Positions 1 to 12,455 are shown, counted from the stretch's first letter. The stretch: DNA of 64,000 nt from Silene conica (GCA_029255685.2 CM055313.2:71526641-71590640), one strand, 5' to 3'. The notes: a model not told the origin generated them from the letters alone. Numbers and translations are program-made.

Positions 1-1160
1 TTTATAATTTTTATCATATATAACTAAATATATTAACAAAAAAAAACGGGTATTGACAAACGTGAATAAAACAAATGTATAAAATTCATTGAAATGGGGG
101 AAGTATTATTTATTTTTTAAGTTAAATGATATTGCGCATGCTTTCAAATTACTCATTTTAAGTGTTTTTATCGATCATTTCCGGATAATGTGGGTTTGGA
201 TCAGGGTATGTTACAGGTCAACAAAAGTCAAACCATATTCTGGTCGGGTGGGTTAATTCGAGTTTGACGTCTCATTTGAGTGTTATATTTCGTGTCAGTC
301 TTTCCAGGTCAAGTCACCAACTCACCAGGTAGCCTTGGTTTCTCAGGCCACGGCAAGACTTGTAAAGTTCTGATCCATGGCACGATTGACCGAACACGAC
401 CATACTTGGGCCTTGTTCTTTTATGCTAATGGGAGCTAAACTAAATTGAATTGAATTGAATAAAGTTGAACTAAAACTGAATGAAATAAGACTTATTTTG
501 TGAAGATATGAGCCGATCCAAAATTCAGGCAAAAACCTTGTTCCATAGGTCAATTCGTTTTATCTAGTGGGCCATGAATTAGTTTGATTAAAAGTCAAAA
601 TAAACACTAAGGATTATTAAAATATTAATATGTCTATAAAATTCGAAGTAATAACTTAAAAAACTAATTTTTTAAGAATAAATTAGAAATTACTACCTTT
701 TGAAACACGTTTTTTTAAAATTACTGCATTTTAAATTTTTTTTCTAAAATTATTCCCTTATTAATATTCAGGCAAGAAATTGCACCAAAAGGATTATACA
801 ACCAGATGTATAATAGCATCGCACAATCATGGTGTATTTTATCGAGCTTATGCGTATATTTGTTGAGCTTTTAAACTATTTTGAGTTATATTTTAATTTT
901 TTTATATTAAAATTAAAATATAGTTAAACCTATATGTATTGTGTTTTAGTTGTATAATAATTTTCGATTCTCAATATTTTGTCAAGGAGTTCATAAATTT
1001 TACCATATAGCTCATATTCTTTCTAATAAAGCTCGAATTTTCTATTAAAAAGCTCAAAATATGTGCAGAAAATTGTACACCTCTAGTGGAATAATCCGCT
1101 TATTGAAGAATTTGCTCCCACATTCCCAATCCAGGCCTGTTTCCGACTTTTTTTAAAAAA
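1..1160. other. AT-rich intergenic DNA, no gene seen
   Basis: No reading frame in this stretch resembles a known protein. The short frame on the minus strand at 314-553 covers a GAATTGAATTGAAT-like low-complexity tract (about 445-490) and has no recognisable domain. The rest is A/T homopolymer-rich. I see no RNA gene. Confidence 0.6.
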
Positions 1161-1162
1161 AA

Positions 1163-1191
1163 CTGGTGTAACACCCGTGAAAATTCACGGG
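1163..1191 (-). mobile_element. Helitron-like 3' terminus (degenerate)
   Basis: On the minus strand this reads as an 8-bp-stem hairpin (CCCGTGAA / TTCACGGG), seven bases, then CCAG followed by T. Plant Helitrons end in a short hairpin followed by CTRR and insert between A and T. CCAG would be a one-base variant of CTAG. The same stem, with the same 7-base spacing but a proper CTAG, occurs at 34331-34358 on the plus strand, which supports a shared element family. The body would extend to the right of here; I could not place its 5' TC end. Confidence 0.45.
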
Positions 1192-1639
1192 GTTGTTAAT
1201 TTCAATTTTGTAAAGTATGTGATCAATTACCGTCGTTAATACGACAAAGCAATACGTGGTTTATTTTTAAAAAATCATTAAATATTAGACGTTTGACATA
1301 TCACTTGAGAAAGCGTATTCTATACATTAGAAATGAGAAATTATTAATTTTCAGTAAAATACGTTTTAGTTAAAAAATTGGAAAAAAATTGTTTTTATGG
1401 GTTGAAAGATGGAGGATGAATGAAGAGGAAGAGGAAGAAAAAGGGATTTAAGAGGAAAAAAAAAAGGTGGGAGACAACTGTGATTTAGAGAAGTTTATGG
1501 AAAATACAAAAGATTTATGGAAGAATGAAATGAATTGGAAAATTTTCTAGGTCAGTTTAATTTTTTTGATAAGGTGACTGGTTCCACAAAATTGATGATT
1601 AGTTGTTATTAATATTTTGTAATTAAGTTTTTTATTAGG

Positions 1640-2060
1640 TTTTGAGAATTGATACCCATATTAATTAACACGGTTATATTAATTAAGAAGGTTAATTAGG
1701 TGGTTGCATTGTATAATTAATTTTTGTTTTTTTAATTTGATTTTGAGAATTGGTACCCATATTAATTAACACGGTTAGGTGATTGTATAATTAGTTTCAG
1801 TTTTTTATTTGGTTTTGAACATTGGTACCCATATTAATTAACACGGTTAATTAAGTGGTTGTATAATTAATTTCAGTTTTTTATTTGGGTTTGAGAATTG
1901 GTACCCATATTAATTAACACGTTTATATTAATTAACACAGTTAATTAGGTGATTGTATAATTAATTTCAGTTTTTTTTAATTGGTTTTGAGAATTGTTAC
2001 TCATATTAATTAACAAGGTTATATTAATTAACACAGTTTGGTTGCATAATTAATTTCAAT
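1640..2060. repeat. AT-rich minisatellite (about five units)
   Basis: The phrase ACCCATATTAATTAACACGG and the following GTATAATTAATTTCAG recur with starts near 1653, 1754, 1828, 1902 and 1999, giving spacings of about 75-100 bp. Units differ by whether they hold one or two ATTAATTAA blocks. The array probably belongs to the body of the Helitron-like DNA whose end lies at 1163. Confidence 0.6.
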
Positions 2061-3800
2061 TTTTTATTTGTTCTAGTTTGCTGATGTGGAAAGATGGCTA
2101 ACACAGTTTTGCATGATTGGCTAAAACAAAGTATAATTTCTGAAGTTGAATGAGAGAGCTTAAATACCCTCATTCTTGCACCACATTGTGCCACATAGAC
2201 AGAAATACAAGATTCTTTTATATATATAATGATGATTCCGCCATTTTATCATTTTTTATGACTAATATACCCCTAAAACACTTCACCCTTCTATTATATC
2301 CTTTCATCAACCCCATATTCATCTAATAACTCATATTCATGGTTATAAATCACTTCAAATTTCTGCAATTTGGTAGACAAATTTATTGAAGGTGAGTATC
2401 CTATTTTGTTTGAGTATTTCTTCAATTGTAAATTTCTGCAAATTCCAATTCCAATTTCTGCAAATATAAGTAAAAACAATCAACATCATTATAAGGTTTA
2501 AATTAGAATTCTGGTTACAATGATTAAATCAGAGTTTTCTGACAGAAAACATTGACAATTACAACTGAAATTAAAGCATCAAAATAACAATATTCAATTC
2601 AATACAAACAAAATCGAAATCGAAATCGAAATGGAAATTGAAATTGAAAATACATAATAGAAAAAGATAACAAACTCACCTTAATTTGGAGAAAATGGGC
2701 GGTTTGTCGTGATTTCCGAAACTTCAAGTTATAATCATCACGAGAAAATTGAAATTGAAATGGGTGAATTAAGGATTTGATTTTGGGTTGATAGAATATG
2801 AAAAGGATTTGGAGAAAGGTAGCGAATTAGGGATATATTAAGTTGTTAATTGAGGGGTAATTTTGTCCATTAAATTCTTTTTTCACCTGAATTGGGAATG
2901 TGGGGGTGAATTCTTGTCTGAATAGAAATAAAATAAGGGGGTAAGTTTAAGAATAAATTTCAAAATCGAGTAATTTAAAAAAAAAGTGTTTTAAAAGGAC
3001 GTGATTTCTAATTTATTTTTAATTATAGAAATGAAAAACATAGCATTATAAAATTTTATTGTCTTGTATAACCCGACTCATATATGACCCAAATTGAGAC
3101 TTAGCCCGTTTGACAAGTCTACAACTTATTATGTTGTAGTTCATACAATGTTGAGACAATCAGTTACTTTTAGACTGAGTCGGGTTTAGTTGCATATTTT
3201 GGGCTAGTTCAAGGGCCTTGAATTCATTTATGTTTGCATATTATTACCCAGTGACTGTCAGTTGGGGTCGAACAACTAAACGAGCTTCATCATTCTTGAG
3301 TTGCATATTTAAAAAATCGACAATCTTCAACTTTTCTATTCCATGGTAGCAACATAATGTTGACGACGTAGAAAAATTTGCTCACAAACGTCTAAAAGCT
3401 TTCAAATGATTATATTACACACATTTACCACGTACAAACTACCAACTTTGAAATTTTTTACCATCAATACAAGTTATGCAACGCAAGATGCGAAAAAAGG
3501 ACTTGAGCCTTCAGGGCCGATGCATTCATGGGTAATGATCTAGTGCATGAAGTCATCAGTTGTAGACGATAGCATTTTGAAACCATTGCAGAAGCAGTAT
3601 GGAAACCCTTTATTACCTTTCCTTGGTATTTACCAGAAAAGTTCAGATACACTCACTCACAAAGTGACTCAAGTATATATAGTACAGTGATCCTAAACAG
3701 CTAACCTAATCAAGACCAACTACAATACAACAGCATCCAACATCAAAATCAACATTAGATCAAACTGCGGCCATGATAAAGATGCAAGAGTAGATCTGAG
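2061..3800. other. Intergenic, no gene seen
   Basis: There is a short (GAAATC)n/(GAAATT)n simple repeat near 2610-2655. Otherwise the stretch is AT-rich. The part next to 3801 is probably the 3' untranslated region of the HVA22-like gene, which runs on the minus strand. The frames at 2294-2479 and 3464-3652 show no family resemblance. Confidence 0.5.
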
Positions 3801-6734
3801 TTAGTACTGATACTCATTCTCGAATATTCCGTAATTAACCCTTGGCTTCATTTCCGTGTGTTCAGCCTACACAGATAACCAAAAGTAGTTGGGCCAAATT
3901 AATTTCATGGAAAATCTTATAGATATAGTCTCACGAGTTGCATGATTTGTAAAGGGAGACCGCTCCCTATAAAAGATGCAATTTCAGTAAACTGAGATTT
4001 TAATGTGAGCTCCAAGTTACTGACAATACAGAAATGCAATCAAGTGAAAATCAACTGAATTTTCAGAAAAGAAGATTAAACTGATTGTGACTGCTTGCTC
4101 TACCTTGTCGATAATTTCACGAAGCGCACCAGTTCCGTTCTCCTGAATGTACTTCTCAGCAGCTGTTATGATGTCCTCTTTCTCACTGAATGTAACCTTC
4201 TTTCTTGGGACATACCATACATTAACGGATTGCTTTTGCGCATTTACAAAGGTTGGTCTCACGAAATGTTCATAAACATATGCAGCTCCGCTAAAGTATG
4301 GTATGACCAGCCAGCATGTCGTGATTAGTTTGGCATAGGACCAGATAGGGATCCTGCACATCCAAACACACAGAAATAATATCATGGAGATTATCAGTGA
4401 TTTACGAGTAATCGTAACCTGTAATTTCAAAATATAAACGGATGATGATCTAAATAAGAGCATACTGTCTACACCTGGTACGCCATTTACAATAACTATA
4501 GCTAACCTACAAAGAGTCTGGTAGCTCAAAAAGCGATGCCTAATGAGACTCGGAGAGCAATGAGAAAAGTTTTTAAAGACTGAGTCACATTCCTAAATCT
4601 ATTAACAGCTCTAGAGCAGACGAATCACAGGCCATTCAGCATGTTACTGGACAGTGACCACGACCCTATTGCAACCATGTTATAAACATTTTAAGGTCAC
4701 TATGACCACATTTTGAGGCAGTTTAGCCAGCAGTAGCTGCATTATTAGTACAAAGACCGTTTTAAGACCACAACTTGATCATTACCAAATCCCAATTGCT
4801 TAAGAAAAGTTGAATTCCTTTGAAATGAAAGGTGTCAATGCTGATTCCTGTTCTGCTACACAGATATCAGCCACTAATGACAAGGTACTGAACTGAAATA
4901 AATTCTGTTTCCTATAGACAGATCACATACGATTCATGAACCAGAGGCCAACAAAAGATAAATATTGCTTTCTGGGGTGATCATGAAATCATTTGTCCCA
5001 AACGGTCACTGATGTGAATCATCCACAATAAAAACGGTACATAGAGCAATATGTGTCGATGTTAGACTTGGCTAGTTTCTGAAAAATCTAATCTTTTTAG
5101 CTAAAAATGATGTGCCAGGTGCTGATGACCACGTGATGTTCAGTGTCCGTCAAGCATACTTTGGCGTGCAATGACTAGTTTGACAAGGCTAAGTCGTATC
5201 ACCCTAAACATACAAAACACTATAAACAACCCGTGTATAAATAGTTCAAGCGCCATTACTCAGCAGTTTGTTCGGATGTGTATTACTGTCTATTATCCAG
5301 CAGGATTCGGGGAATCAATATCAATAACTCAGACTGATAGTCCTCTGAAAGTTATAACAATATAGGCGTCCAGTAGTAACGGAAAACTTAGTTGAGCAGT
5401 TGAGGCTATATCCCATCCATCAAACACATTATCTTAGTACCAAGGCTTAAAAGGAAAAGGAGTAAAGGACGAATACAGGGAATCTTACCATTCAATCACT
5501 TTAGCAAAGGTGAGCTCGAAAAGAGTGATAAGGGAATATAGAACCCAGTATGTAAGCCATTGCTGATCATCAATTGGAGACTTGGTTTCAATAGCTCTGA
5601 TTGATGCATACCTATCAATAATTATAGAAAAAAACCCGTGGACGTCACCCAAGGTATGAAGGTTACACGATACAGAGTAAACTGCAAGATATATGCAACT
5701 TCTATTTCTATCTCAGACTGATTGTTAAAAATCAAATTGCCGAAGTTTAAGTTCTAATTAATTGTTGAAAAGATCAACTCAAGTTCCTATGCCACTTAAA
5801 AACCTTAAGTATTACAGATTTATACTCCTTCCGGTCCCAATCATTTGTTTACTTTTGATCAAAATACTCCTCAAAAAGAATACAAAAGAGTAAACAAATG
5901 ATTGAGAGTCAGAGACAAAGTGAGTAGTAAGCAGTCCAATGTGATTACCAGAGGTATAACCGTATAACCACCTAAGTTACTCCGGATTGATTCGAAGGAT
6001 TGGATGGTGGACTCAGTTATTTTTATGGAAAATCTAAAAAGTAAAATGAAGTGTTGGAGTGTCATTCAATGTTCAAGGGTCGAGTGTCGGACACGAGAGT
6101 ATGTGAGCTCATATGAAGTGTCAAGTAACATAGGGTACAGCATAAGAGGATGTTGCCTTAGAATTTTACTTACAGGGGATAAACAAGACTCACCACAGGC
6201 CTGCAACAAACACAAATGATCCCAATTTCAGATACAAACATAATACTCCGTATAAACTAATTATCAACATATGAAGCAACTGTAGAAAAAACAACAACCA
6301 GGATTCGATGTTTTCTAGGTCCGAGAAAGTCAAATGTACGTAACCTTACCCTTCAACCTCACCAAACCAATACATAAACAAATTTATAAACACCCTCAAA
6401 TGAAAAACCCAATGTAATTCGATAAACTTGCTGAAGATTTGAATCAAACAAAAACCCATCAATCTAAGCAAGAAACTGAAATAAAGTTTGAATCTTACTA
6501 ATATAAAATCCGGGTTCTTAGATTTTCAACAGTTAGGCCATCCTTTTAACAACTTGGTTTGAAACATTTGTTTAACTTGATTAAAATACACTTTACAAAA
6601 AGTAAAAAAAAGTAAACAAATAATTGAGACAGATAAAGTAATAGATAAGAGTAATGAAGAGGTACAAACCCAGCAAGAACATCAAAGTTCTGTAGCACAA
6701 CTTTGAGAAAAGCAGTACCTCCATTTCCTCCCAT
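3801..6734 (-). CDS. HVA22: HVA22-like protein (TB2/DP1/HVA22 family)
   Basis: Five coding exons on the minus strand: 6670-6734, 6174-6200, 5489-5611, 4104-4353 and 3801-3866, all GT-AG, joining in phase to 531 nt and 176 aa. HVA22 proteins are small hairpin membrane proteins of the ER/Golgi related to yeast Yop1. They shape membranes and affect vesicle traffic, and some are induced by abscisic acid and stress. Seen here: an N-terminus with FLKVVLQNFDVLAG, the family signature from exons 2-3 (YPLYAS..AIE, then DDQQWLTYWVLYSL), hydrophobic segments at about residues 23-32, 50-65 and 78-95, then SGAAYVYEHFVRP and a charged tail. Length fits HVA22a-type members (about 175 aa). The start is the only in-frame ATG giving the conserved N-terminus. 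A 9-bp-TSD transposon lies 177 bp upstream, and introns 1 and 2 hold MITE-like DNA. Confidence 0.93.
5825..5924. mobile_element. Stowaway-like MITE in HVA22 intron 2
   Basis: A 100-bp stretch flanked by TA on both sides (5823-5824 and 5925-5926). It starts CTCCTTCC and ends with the imperfect reverse complement. The subterminal CAATCATTTGTTTAC is matched by GTAAACAAATGATTG. Size, TA flanks and CTCCNTCC-type termini fit Stowaway (Tc1/mariner) MITEs. It is non-coding. Confidence 0.65.
6541..6655. mobile_element. Degenerate MITE-like sequence in HVA22 intron 1
   Basis: The stretch contains ACATTTGTTTAAC and, 50-60 bp on, AGTAAACAAATAATTGAGAC. This is the same inner inverted-repeat pair as the MITE at 5825-5924, but the ends are worn and no clean TA duplication is visible. 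It is probably an older copy. Confidence 0.4.
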
Positions 6735-6911
6735 ATCTGGAGAATATAGATTTGAAACAACAAATGTTACTACTACTACTACGGAGTAGTTTGCAATTAC
6801 AGGAAGTTGATTTGTGATGTGAAGATAAGTGTAATAAAGTAAGGGGTTTCTGTCAGTAAAGTAAAATCAGGTCCACACTGAATTTGAGGCACAAGCTTGT
6901 GAAATACGGAG

Positions 6912-7841
6912 GGAAGAGGCTGGAGTTACACTTGGTGTAGGAGGGGTTTGCTACACTTCTAATGAGAGGGTGTCATGTCTTTTTTTGTTGGAATCTGATT
7001 TTTGCATCTTTCTTTAGATTCCTTGCATTAAATGTCCACTTGCATGATTACCCCACCTAATTACCCACTTAGTTATAGTTTAATACATGTTTACTTTTTG
7101 TAACTTTTTACTTTTTCAACACATTTTGTTTTGGAGAATACATTTAAGGTATTTTGTCTTTAGTTTCTACGGTATACGGCATACGGTATACTTTAATTTT
7201 TATATATATTTTTTAATATATTACTTTTTTAATACCCGTATTTTCGTATTTTAATGTCGTATTTATACGGTATACGGTATTTTTCTCTTGAATTGATATG
7301 TTTTTACTAAAATTAATATAAAAAAAAACATAAATTATTATTTAAAAAAAGAGTAGATGTTTTTTATGTTGACTTGATGTTTATTTACCCATCTATTGAA
7401 TATATTTTTAAAGTAAATGTACAAAAAATAACTAGATGTTTTTTTTTACGGTTTTTTCCCCACCAACCACGTCCTGAGTAGTCTTTATATTTAATAAAGA
7501 TTGTAAAGTAATCAGTTGTTTACAGTGGTTGGGTTGGTTGATTGTTGTTTGTGTATGTTGTCGTTTGTTGCATAGGTCGTGTGTTCGAGCCCTGCTGGCT
7601 GCCATTAGGTTGTATTTTTTTGTCATTTGTTTTTACTTGAGTTGTGTTTATTTTTCTGATATCATTCGTTTTTTGACAAAAATTTAATTGTTTCCCTTAC
7701 TTGTATTTATTTTAGTTAAATATTTAATATGCAAAAATTGATAGACCAAACCCGTTTTGTTATTGACACAAATGTGTATTAATCAAACCGAAAATAAAAC
7801 ATCAAAATCAATTACAATGTTCAACCAAATCTACTGTAATT
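6912..7841 (+). repeat. Left terminal inverted repeat of the long-TIR element
   Basis: Pairs with 14664-15636 on the opposite strand. Matching blocks include GTTGGAATCTGATTTTTGCA near 6988, TTTTGTTTTGGAGAATACAT near 7125 and the block ending ACCAAATCTACTGTAATT at about 7841. A stretch of CGGTATACGG-like short palindromes lies at 7168-7285. Around 7500-7605 there is tRNA-like sequence with a B-box-like GTGTTCGAGCC (see finding). Similarity between the two arms is high outermost and weaker towards the inside. Confidence 0.85.
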
Positions 7842-8700
7842 TGTAGACCTGGCAAAAGTATACCGAACCCGAAAAATCGATCGAAAATAACTGAATCGAC
7901 ACTTGACCGTACATCCGAAAGGTATAACTGAACTCCACCCCGAAACCTGAATCGATCTGAACTGATTCGAAATTGAACTGAATTTGTAATATCCGAAATA
8001 GACCCGAGATCGAATAAACCTGAACTGTTTCAACCTGAACTGGTTTGACCCGAATCGAAACACACCCGAACCGTTTTCAACCTGCTTAATGATGACCGAA
8101 ATTCAACCGAAACCCGAAATTACCCGAATGTAGTAATGTTCGTTTGTCAAACAAAAGAAAAAAAATTAAATATTTATATACATATTTTTATATTGTTACG
8201 GAAATTATGGTCCAAGTTATCCTAAACGTCAATAATTAATTATTTATATACATATTTTTATATTGTTACGAAATTATGGTCCAAGTTGTCCAAATTGGTT
8301 ATACACTTTGTTTACTTTTTGCACAAAAATTACTTTCTATACATTTACTTTTTGCACAAAAATTAAGATTTATGCATAATTACTTATCTACCCTTGTACA
8401 CTTTGTTTTATTTCAATTTTGTCCTAATCTAATCATACATTTGGCTCCATTTTTACTTCAAAATTTCTCATTTTACGCCAAAATTTCACTTCTTTTTTCA
8501 TTTGAAGGTCAAATTTTCAGCTTAGTTCCAAATTTTTGGCTCCATTTTAACCTCAAAATTTTTCATTTGGCTCAAATTTTCACTTGGCTAAAATTCTTCA
8601 TTTTACCTCCAAATTTCTCATTTTACGCCAAATTTTCACTTGGTTAAAATTTTTCATTTTACCTCCAAATTTTTTACTTGGCTTGTGTTTATTTTTTTAC
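7842..8700. repeat. Degenerate short repeats inside the long-TIR element
   Basis: 7850-8110 is a run of diverged CCGAAAC/ACCCGAA-type heptads. About 8155-8205 and 8225-8285 are an imperfect direct duplication (TTTATATACATATTTTTATA followed by TTGTTACG and GAAATTATGGTCCAAG). From 8310 to 8680 the phrases TTTTTGCACAAAAATTA and TCATTTTACGCCAAATTTTC recur. The frame at 8276-8647 is made of these repeats and shows no domain. Confidence 0.55.
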
Positions 8701-8929
8701 GTCATTCGTTTTTTTGAGTGATTATGTCATTATTTTTTATAGCTTAGCTTAATATTAGAAATTGAGTTAATATATTTTTTAAAAATATTTAAAAAAAAAC
8801 ACATTTTTCATTTGTTTAAGGTTTGAATTATTTGATTTTTTTTAAGCATTGATAAAAATGTTTTTTTAATTTCTGCAAATTTTCAATTAACTGTTACGAA
8901 GTATTTTTTAAAAGTTTACAAAAACGCCT

Positions 8930-9880
8930 TTTTTTTAACAGTTTACAAAAACGACTTTTTTAAAAAACGACTATTTTAAAAAACGAAAAAACGACTATAG
9001 TAAGATTTGAAAGATTAAGTATACAAGTTGGATTTGAAAGATTAAGTTAAGTTTACAACTTTGATTTGAAAGGTTAAGTTTACAAGTTGGATTTGAAAGA
9101 TTATTTGTTTTTTTTCTTTTCATTTCATTGGTTTTGGCGAATTGTGAAGCTTATTGTGGAAGCTTAGCTTAATAATAAAAGAATATTATTACAACCTAAG
9201 TCATTTCTTTAAAAAAACTACATTTTATTTTAAAAAACGACTAGTTTTAAAAATTGACTATTGAATTTCTTTAGAAATTGAAATAAAAACGTAGTCCGTT
9301 TTGCTTCAAACCGCAACTTTCGTCTGAAACAAAAAGACCTCCCACAAGTGGAAACCACATGGATAGTGGGACATCTCATGTGCTTTCCCACTCACTCTCT
9401 AAATGAATACGAATATGTGTTCTTTTGTTAGAGAAAATGATATCCGTCTTATTATTTCAGACGGATCTTGCGGTCTGAAATAAGAATTAGTGAAACGAAT
9501 ATGTGTTCTTTTGTTATCATTCGTTCATAGTTTTAATATTGTTGTACTAACTTAGTGAATAAAACGACTTTTTATTTTAAAAAACATATAGTTTTAAAAA
9601 ATGACTATACAAATTCAATAAAAAAACGAATATTTCAAAATAATAACGACTATTTTAATAATAATTTTATAATTTGCTTAAAAAGACTTTTTATTTTAAA
9701 AAACGACTAGTTGTTTTTTAACAGTTTACAAAAACCACTATTTTAAAAAATGACCATATTAAAAAACGAAAAACAACTATAGTAAGATTTGAAAAATTAA
9801 GTTTACAAGTTGAATTTGAAAGATTAAGTTAAGTTTACAAGTTTGATTTGAAAGATTAAGTTTACAAGTTGGATTTGAAT
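8930..9880. repeat. Dispersed ACGACT/TTTTAAAAAACG motif region
   Basis: Short phrases such as TTTTAAAAAACGACTA and AAGATTAAGTTTACAAGTTG recur irregularly, and return at 11330-12130. A hairpin-like pair ATCCGTCT / AGACGGAT lies at about 9447-9470. No coding potential seen. Confidence 0.5.
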
Positions 9881-9889
9881 GATTAATTG

Positions 9890-10392
9890 TTATTTTTTTT
9901 TTTCATTTCATTGGTTTTGGGTAATTGTGAAGCTTATTGTGGAAGCTTTAATAATAAAAGAATATTATTTGTTTTTTATTTTCATTTCATTGGTTTTGGG
10001 AAATTGTGAAGCTTGTTGTGGAAGCTTTAATAATAAAAGAATATTATTTGTTTTTTATTTTCTTTTCATTTCATTGGTTTTGGGAAATTGTGAAGCTTCT
10101 TGTGGAAGCTTTAATAATAAAATAATATTATTTGTTTTTTATTTTCTTTTCATTTCATTGGTTTTGGGAAATAGTGAAGCTTATTGTGGAAGCTTTAATA
10201 ATAAAAGAATATTATTTGTTTTTTTATTTTCTTTTCATTTTATCGGTTTTGGAAAATTTTGAAGCTTATTGTGGAAGCTTTAATAATAAAAGAATATTAT
10301 TTGTTTTTTTTATTTTATTTTCATTTCATTGGTTTTGTGAAATTATGAAGCTTATTGTGGAAGCTTAGCTTAATAATAAAATAATATTATTA
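9890..10392. repeat. Minisatellite, six units of 81-87 bp
   Basis: The anchor CATTGGTTTTGG starts at 9908, 9989, 10072, 10155, 10240 (TATCGG variant) and 10327, giving periods of 81, 83, 83, 85 and 87 bp. Each unit holds GTGAAGCTTATTGTGGAAGC followed by TTTAATAATAAAA. Single extra units occur at about 9100-9190, 11530-11620 and 11915-11990. Long frames here are an artefact of unit lengths and encode only repeated low-complexity peptides. Confidence 0.85.
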
Positions 10393-10486
10393 GTACGTTT
10401 TCGGCTATTTTTGTTTTACATTACGATTAACTGTTTATGTTTATTTAAAAAAAAAAAATTTAACCTAAATGAAGAAAAAACAAGTA

Positions 10487-10926
10487 GATATACTTTTTTA
10501 ACGTTTTTTTCCCCACTAACCACGTCCTTGGTGGTGAATATGTTTAATAACGATTGTAAAGTATGTAGTTGTTTACAGTTGCTAGGTTGGTTGTTTGTTG
10601 TTTGTTTAAGGTGTTGTTTCTTCCATAGGTCGCGAGTTCGAGCCCTATTTGGTGGTACTATGTTTTATTATTTCATTTTATTTTTTTACTTGACTTGTGT
10701 TTAATTTTTACTTGACTTGTGTTTAATTTTTCGTTCGCTTTTTTGACCAAAATTCTAGTGTTTTCCTGTACTTGTGTTTATTTCAATTCATTAATTTATT
10801 TGCAAGAATTGATACACCAAACGGATTTTCTACAACTTGATTGATACGTTATTTTCTGTGTGTATAAATCGTCGAAATTACAACTTAAAAATCAATTACA
10901 ATGTTCAACCAAACCTACTGTAATTA
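10487..10926 (+). repeat. Internal third copy of the inner TIR half
   Basis: Aligns in direct orientation with about 7430-7841 of the left TIR. It shares the CCCCAC..ACCACGTCC block, the B-box-like GAGTTCGAGCCC, and the closing CAATTACAATGTTCAACCAA block. This leaves two direct copies and one inverted copy of the same ~430-bp segment in the element. Confidence 0.75.
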
Positions 10927-12230
10927 GTGTACAAACAATTGGAGTATTGTGACCGTCGTTGTTGAGAGTCGGAGAACTGCGAAGACGAGTATTGCGGCCA
11001 ATACTGTCATGACTTGGGTATCGTTGACGTTGTTTGAGATGCTGCAAAAACCGGAGTGACGTCCGTCGGAGTATTTATGGTGTCACTGAAACCGCTCAAT
11101 TACATTTTTATTTTTTAAGATTTTGAATTAATGGGCTCTCGTATCATTTTAATATACTTTACTAGATTAAAAAAAAAACATTCTAACAGAAATTGAATTA
11201 ATATTTATTTTTTAAACATTTACAAAAAAAAACACCTTTTTCATTTGTTTACGATTTGAATTATTTGTTTTTTAAAAGAATTGACAAAAACTTTTTTTTT
11301 TTTTTAATTTCTGCAAGTTTTTAATTAACTATCAGTTTTTAAAAGTTTACGAAAACGACTTTTTATTTTTTAACAGTTTACAAAAACGACGTTTTAACAG
11401 TTTAATTTCCTTTGAACTATTTATTTTAGGAAACGAATACAGTATTTTAGAAAATGACTATCGAATTTCTTTAGAAATTATATAATTGGATTTGAGAGTT
11501 TAAGTTTACAACTTGAATTTGAAAGATGAATTGTTTTTTATTTTCTTTTCATTTCATTGGTTTTGGGAAATTGTGAAGCTTATTGTGAAATCTTAGCTTA
11601 ATAATAAAATAATATTATTAGTGCGTCATCTTCGTCTATTTTTTGTTTTAAATTACGATTAACTGCTTTAAAAAGCGTCTTTTTATTTTTAAAAACGACT
11701 ACTTTTAAAAAATGACTTGAATTTCGTTAGAAATTCATTTAAAAAAGTAATATTTTAAAAAGCTACTTTTTATTTTGAAAAACGACTAGTTTTAAAAAAT
11801 AACTATCGAATTTCTTTAGAAATTAAATTAAAACAAATATTTTTAAAAAGAATATCATATTCTAGTATAGTTGGATTTGAAAGATTAAGTTTACAACTTG
11901 GATTTGAAAGATTATTTGTTTTTTATTTTATTTTCATTTCTTTGGTTTTGGGAAATTGTGATGCTTATTGTGGAAGCTTAGCTTAATAATAAGTTTATAA
12001 TTTGCTTAAAACGACTTTTTATTTTAAAAAACGATTAGTTTTAAAAATAAAAATGACTAGAAATTCAATAAAAAACGAATATTTTAAAAAAACTACTCCT
12101 TATTTTAAAAAACGAGTAGTTTTAAAAAATGACTACAGAAGAAAGGTTAATGCATCCTCGTAACTTCGATAACTGCCTCGGTATTGCTACGAAGTGCTTC
12201 CATATTTTAGGGTTAAAGCTTGTTTTTAAT
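10927..12230. other. Interior of the long-TIR element, no gene seen
   Basis: After a short GC-richer patch (10930-11090) without coding signal, the stretch repeats the dispersed ACGACT and GAAGCTTATTGTG motifs found further left. I see no protein or RNA gene in it. Confidence 0.5.
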
Positions 12231-12415
12231 GGAAAGAAGGTGAGGGTTTGGAGAGAAAGAGAGAAAAGGTGATGGATTTGGAGATTGAGAGAAAAAGAGA
12301 GAAGGTGATGGGTTTGGAGAGAAAGAGAGAAAAGGTGATGGATTTGGAGATGGATAGAAAGAGAGAAAACGTGATGGGTTTGGAGAGAAAGAGAGAGAGA
12401 AATGTGAATGGAGTT
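12230..12415. repeat. GAGA-rich minisatellite
   Basis: Imperfect repeats of GGTGATGG(G/A)TTTGGAGA followed by GAAAGAGAGAAAA, period about 35-50 bp, four to five units. Confidence 0.65.
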
Positions 12416-12455
12416 AGATTTTGTTAGTTTTTATAGACAAAATATAAAACACATA

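Noticed and set aside
7500-7605. A functional tRNA gene in the TIR
   Set aside because: A- and B-box-like sequences are present but I cannot pair an acceptor stem or a clear anticodon arm, so it is only tRNA-like.
9879-10368. Two long overlapping plus-strand frames (127 and 78 aa)
   Set aside because: They translate the 81-87-bp minisatellite; the peptide is the same phrase repeated in different frames, with no codon or domain signal.
9890-10392. Regular repeats resembling a CRISPR array
   Set aside because: Units are tandem without unique spacers, the genome is a plant, and no cas genes exist.
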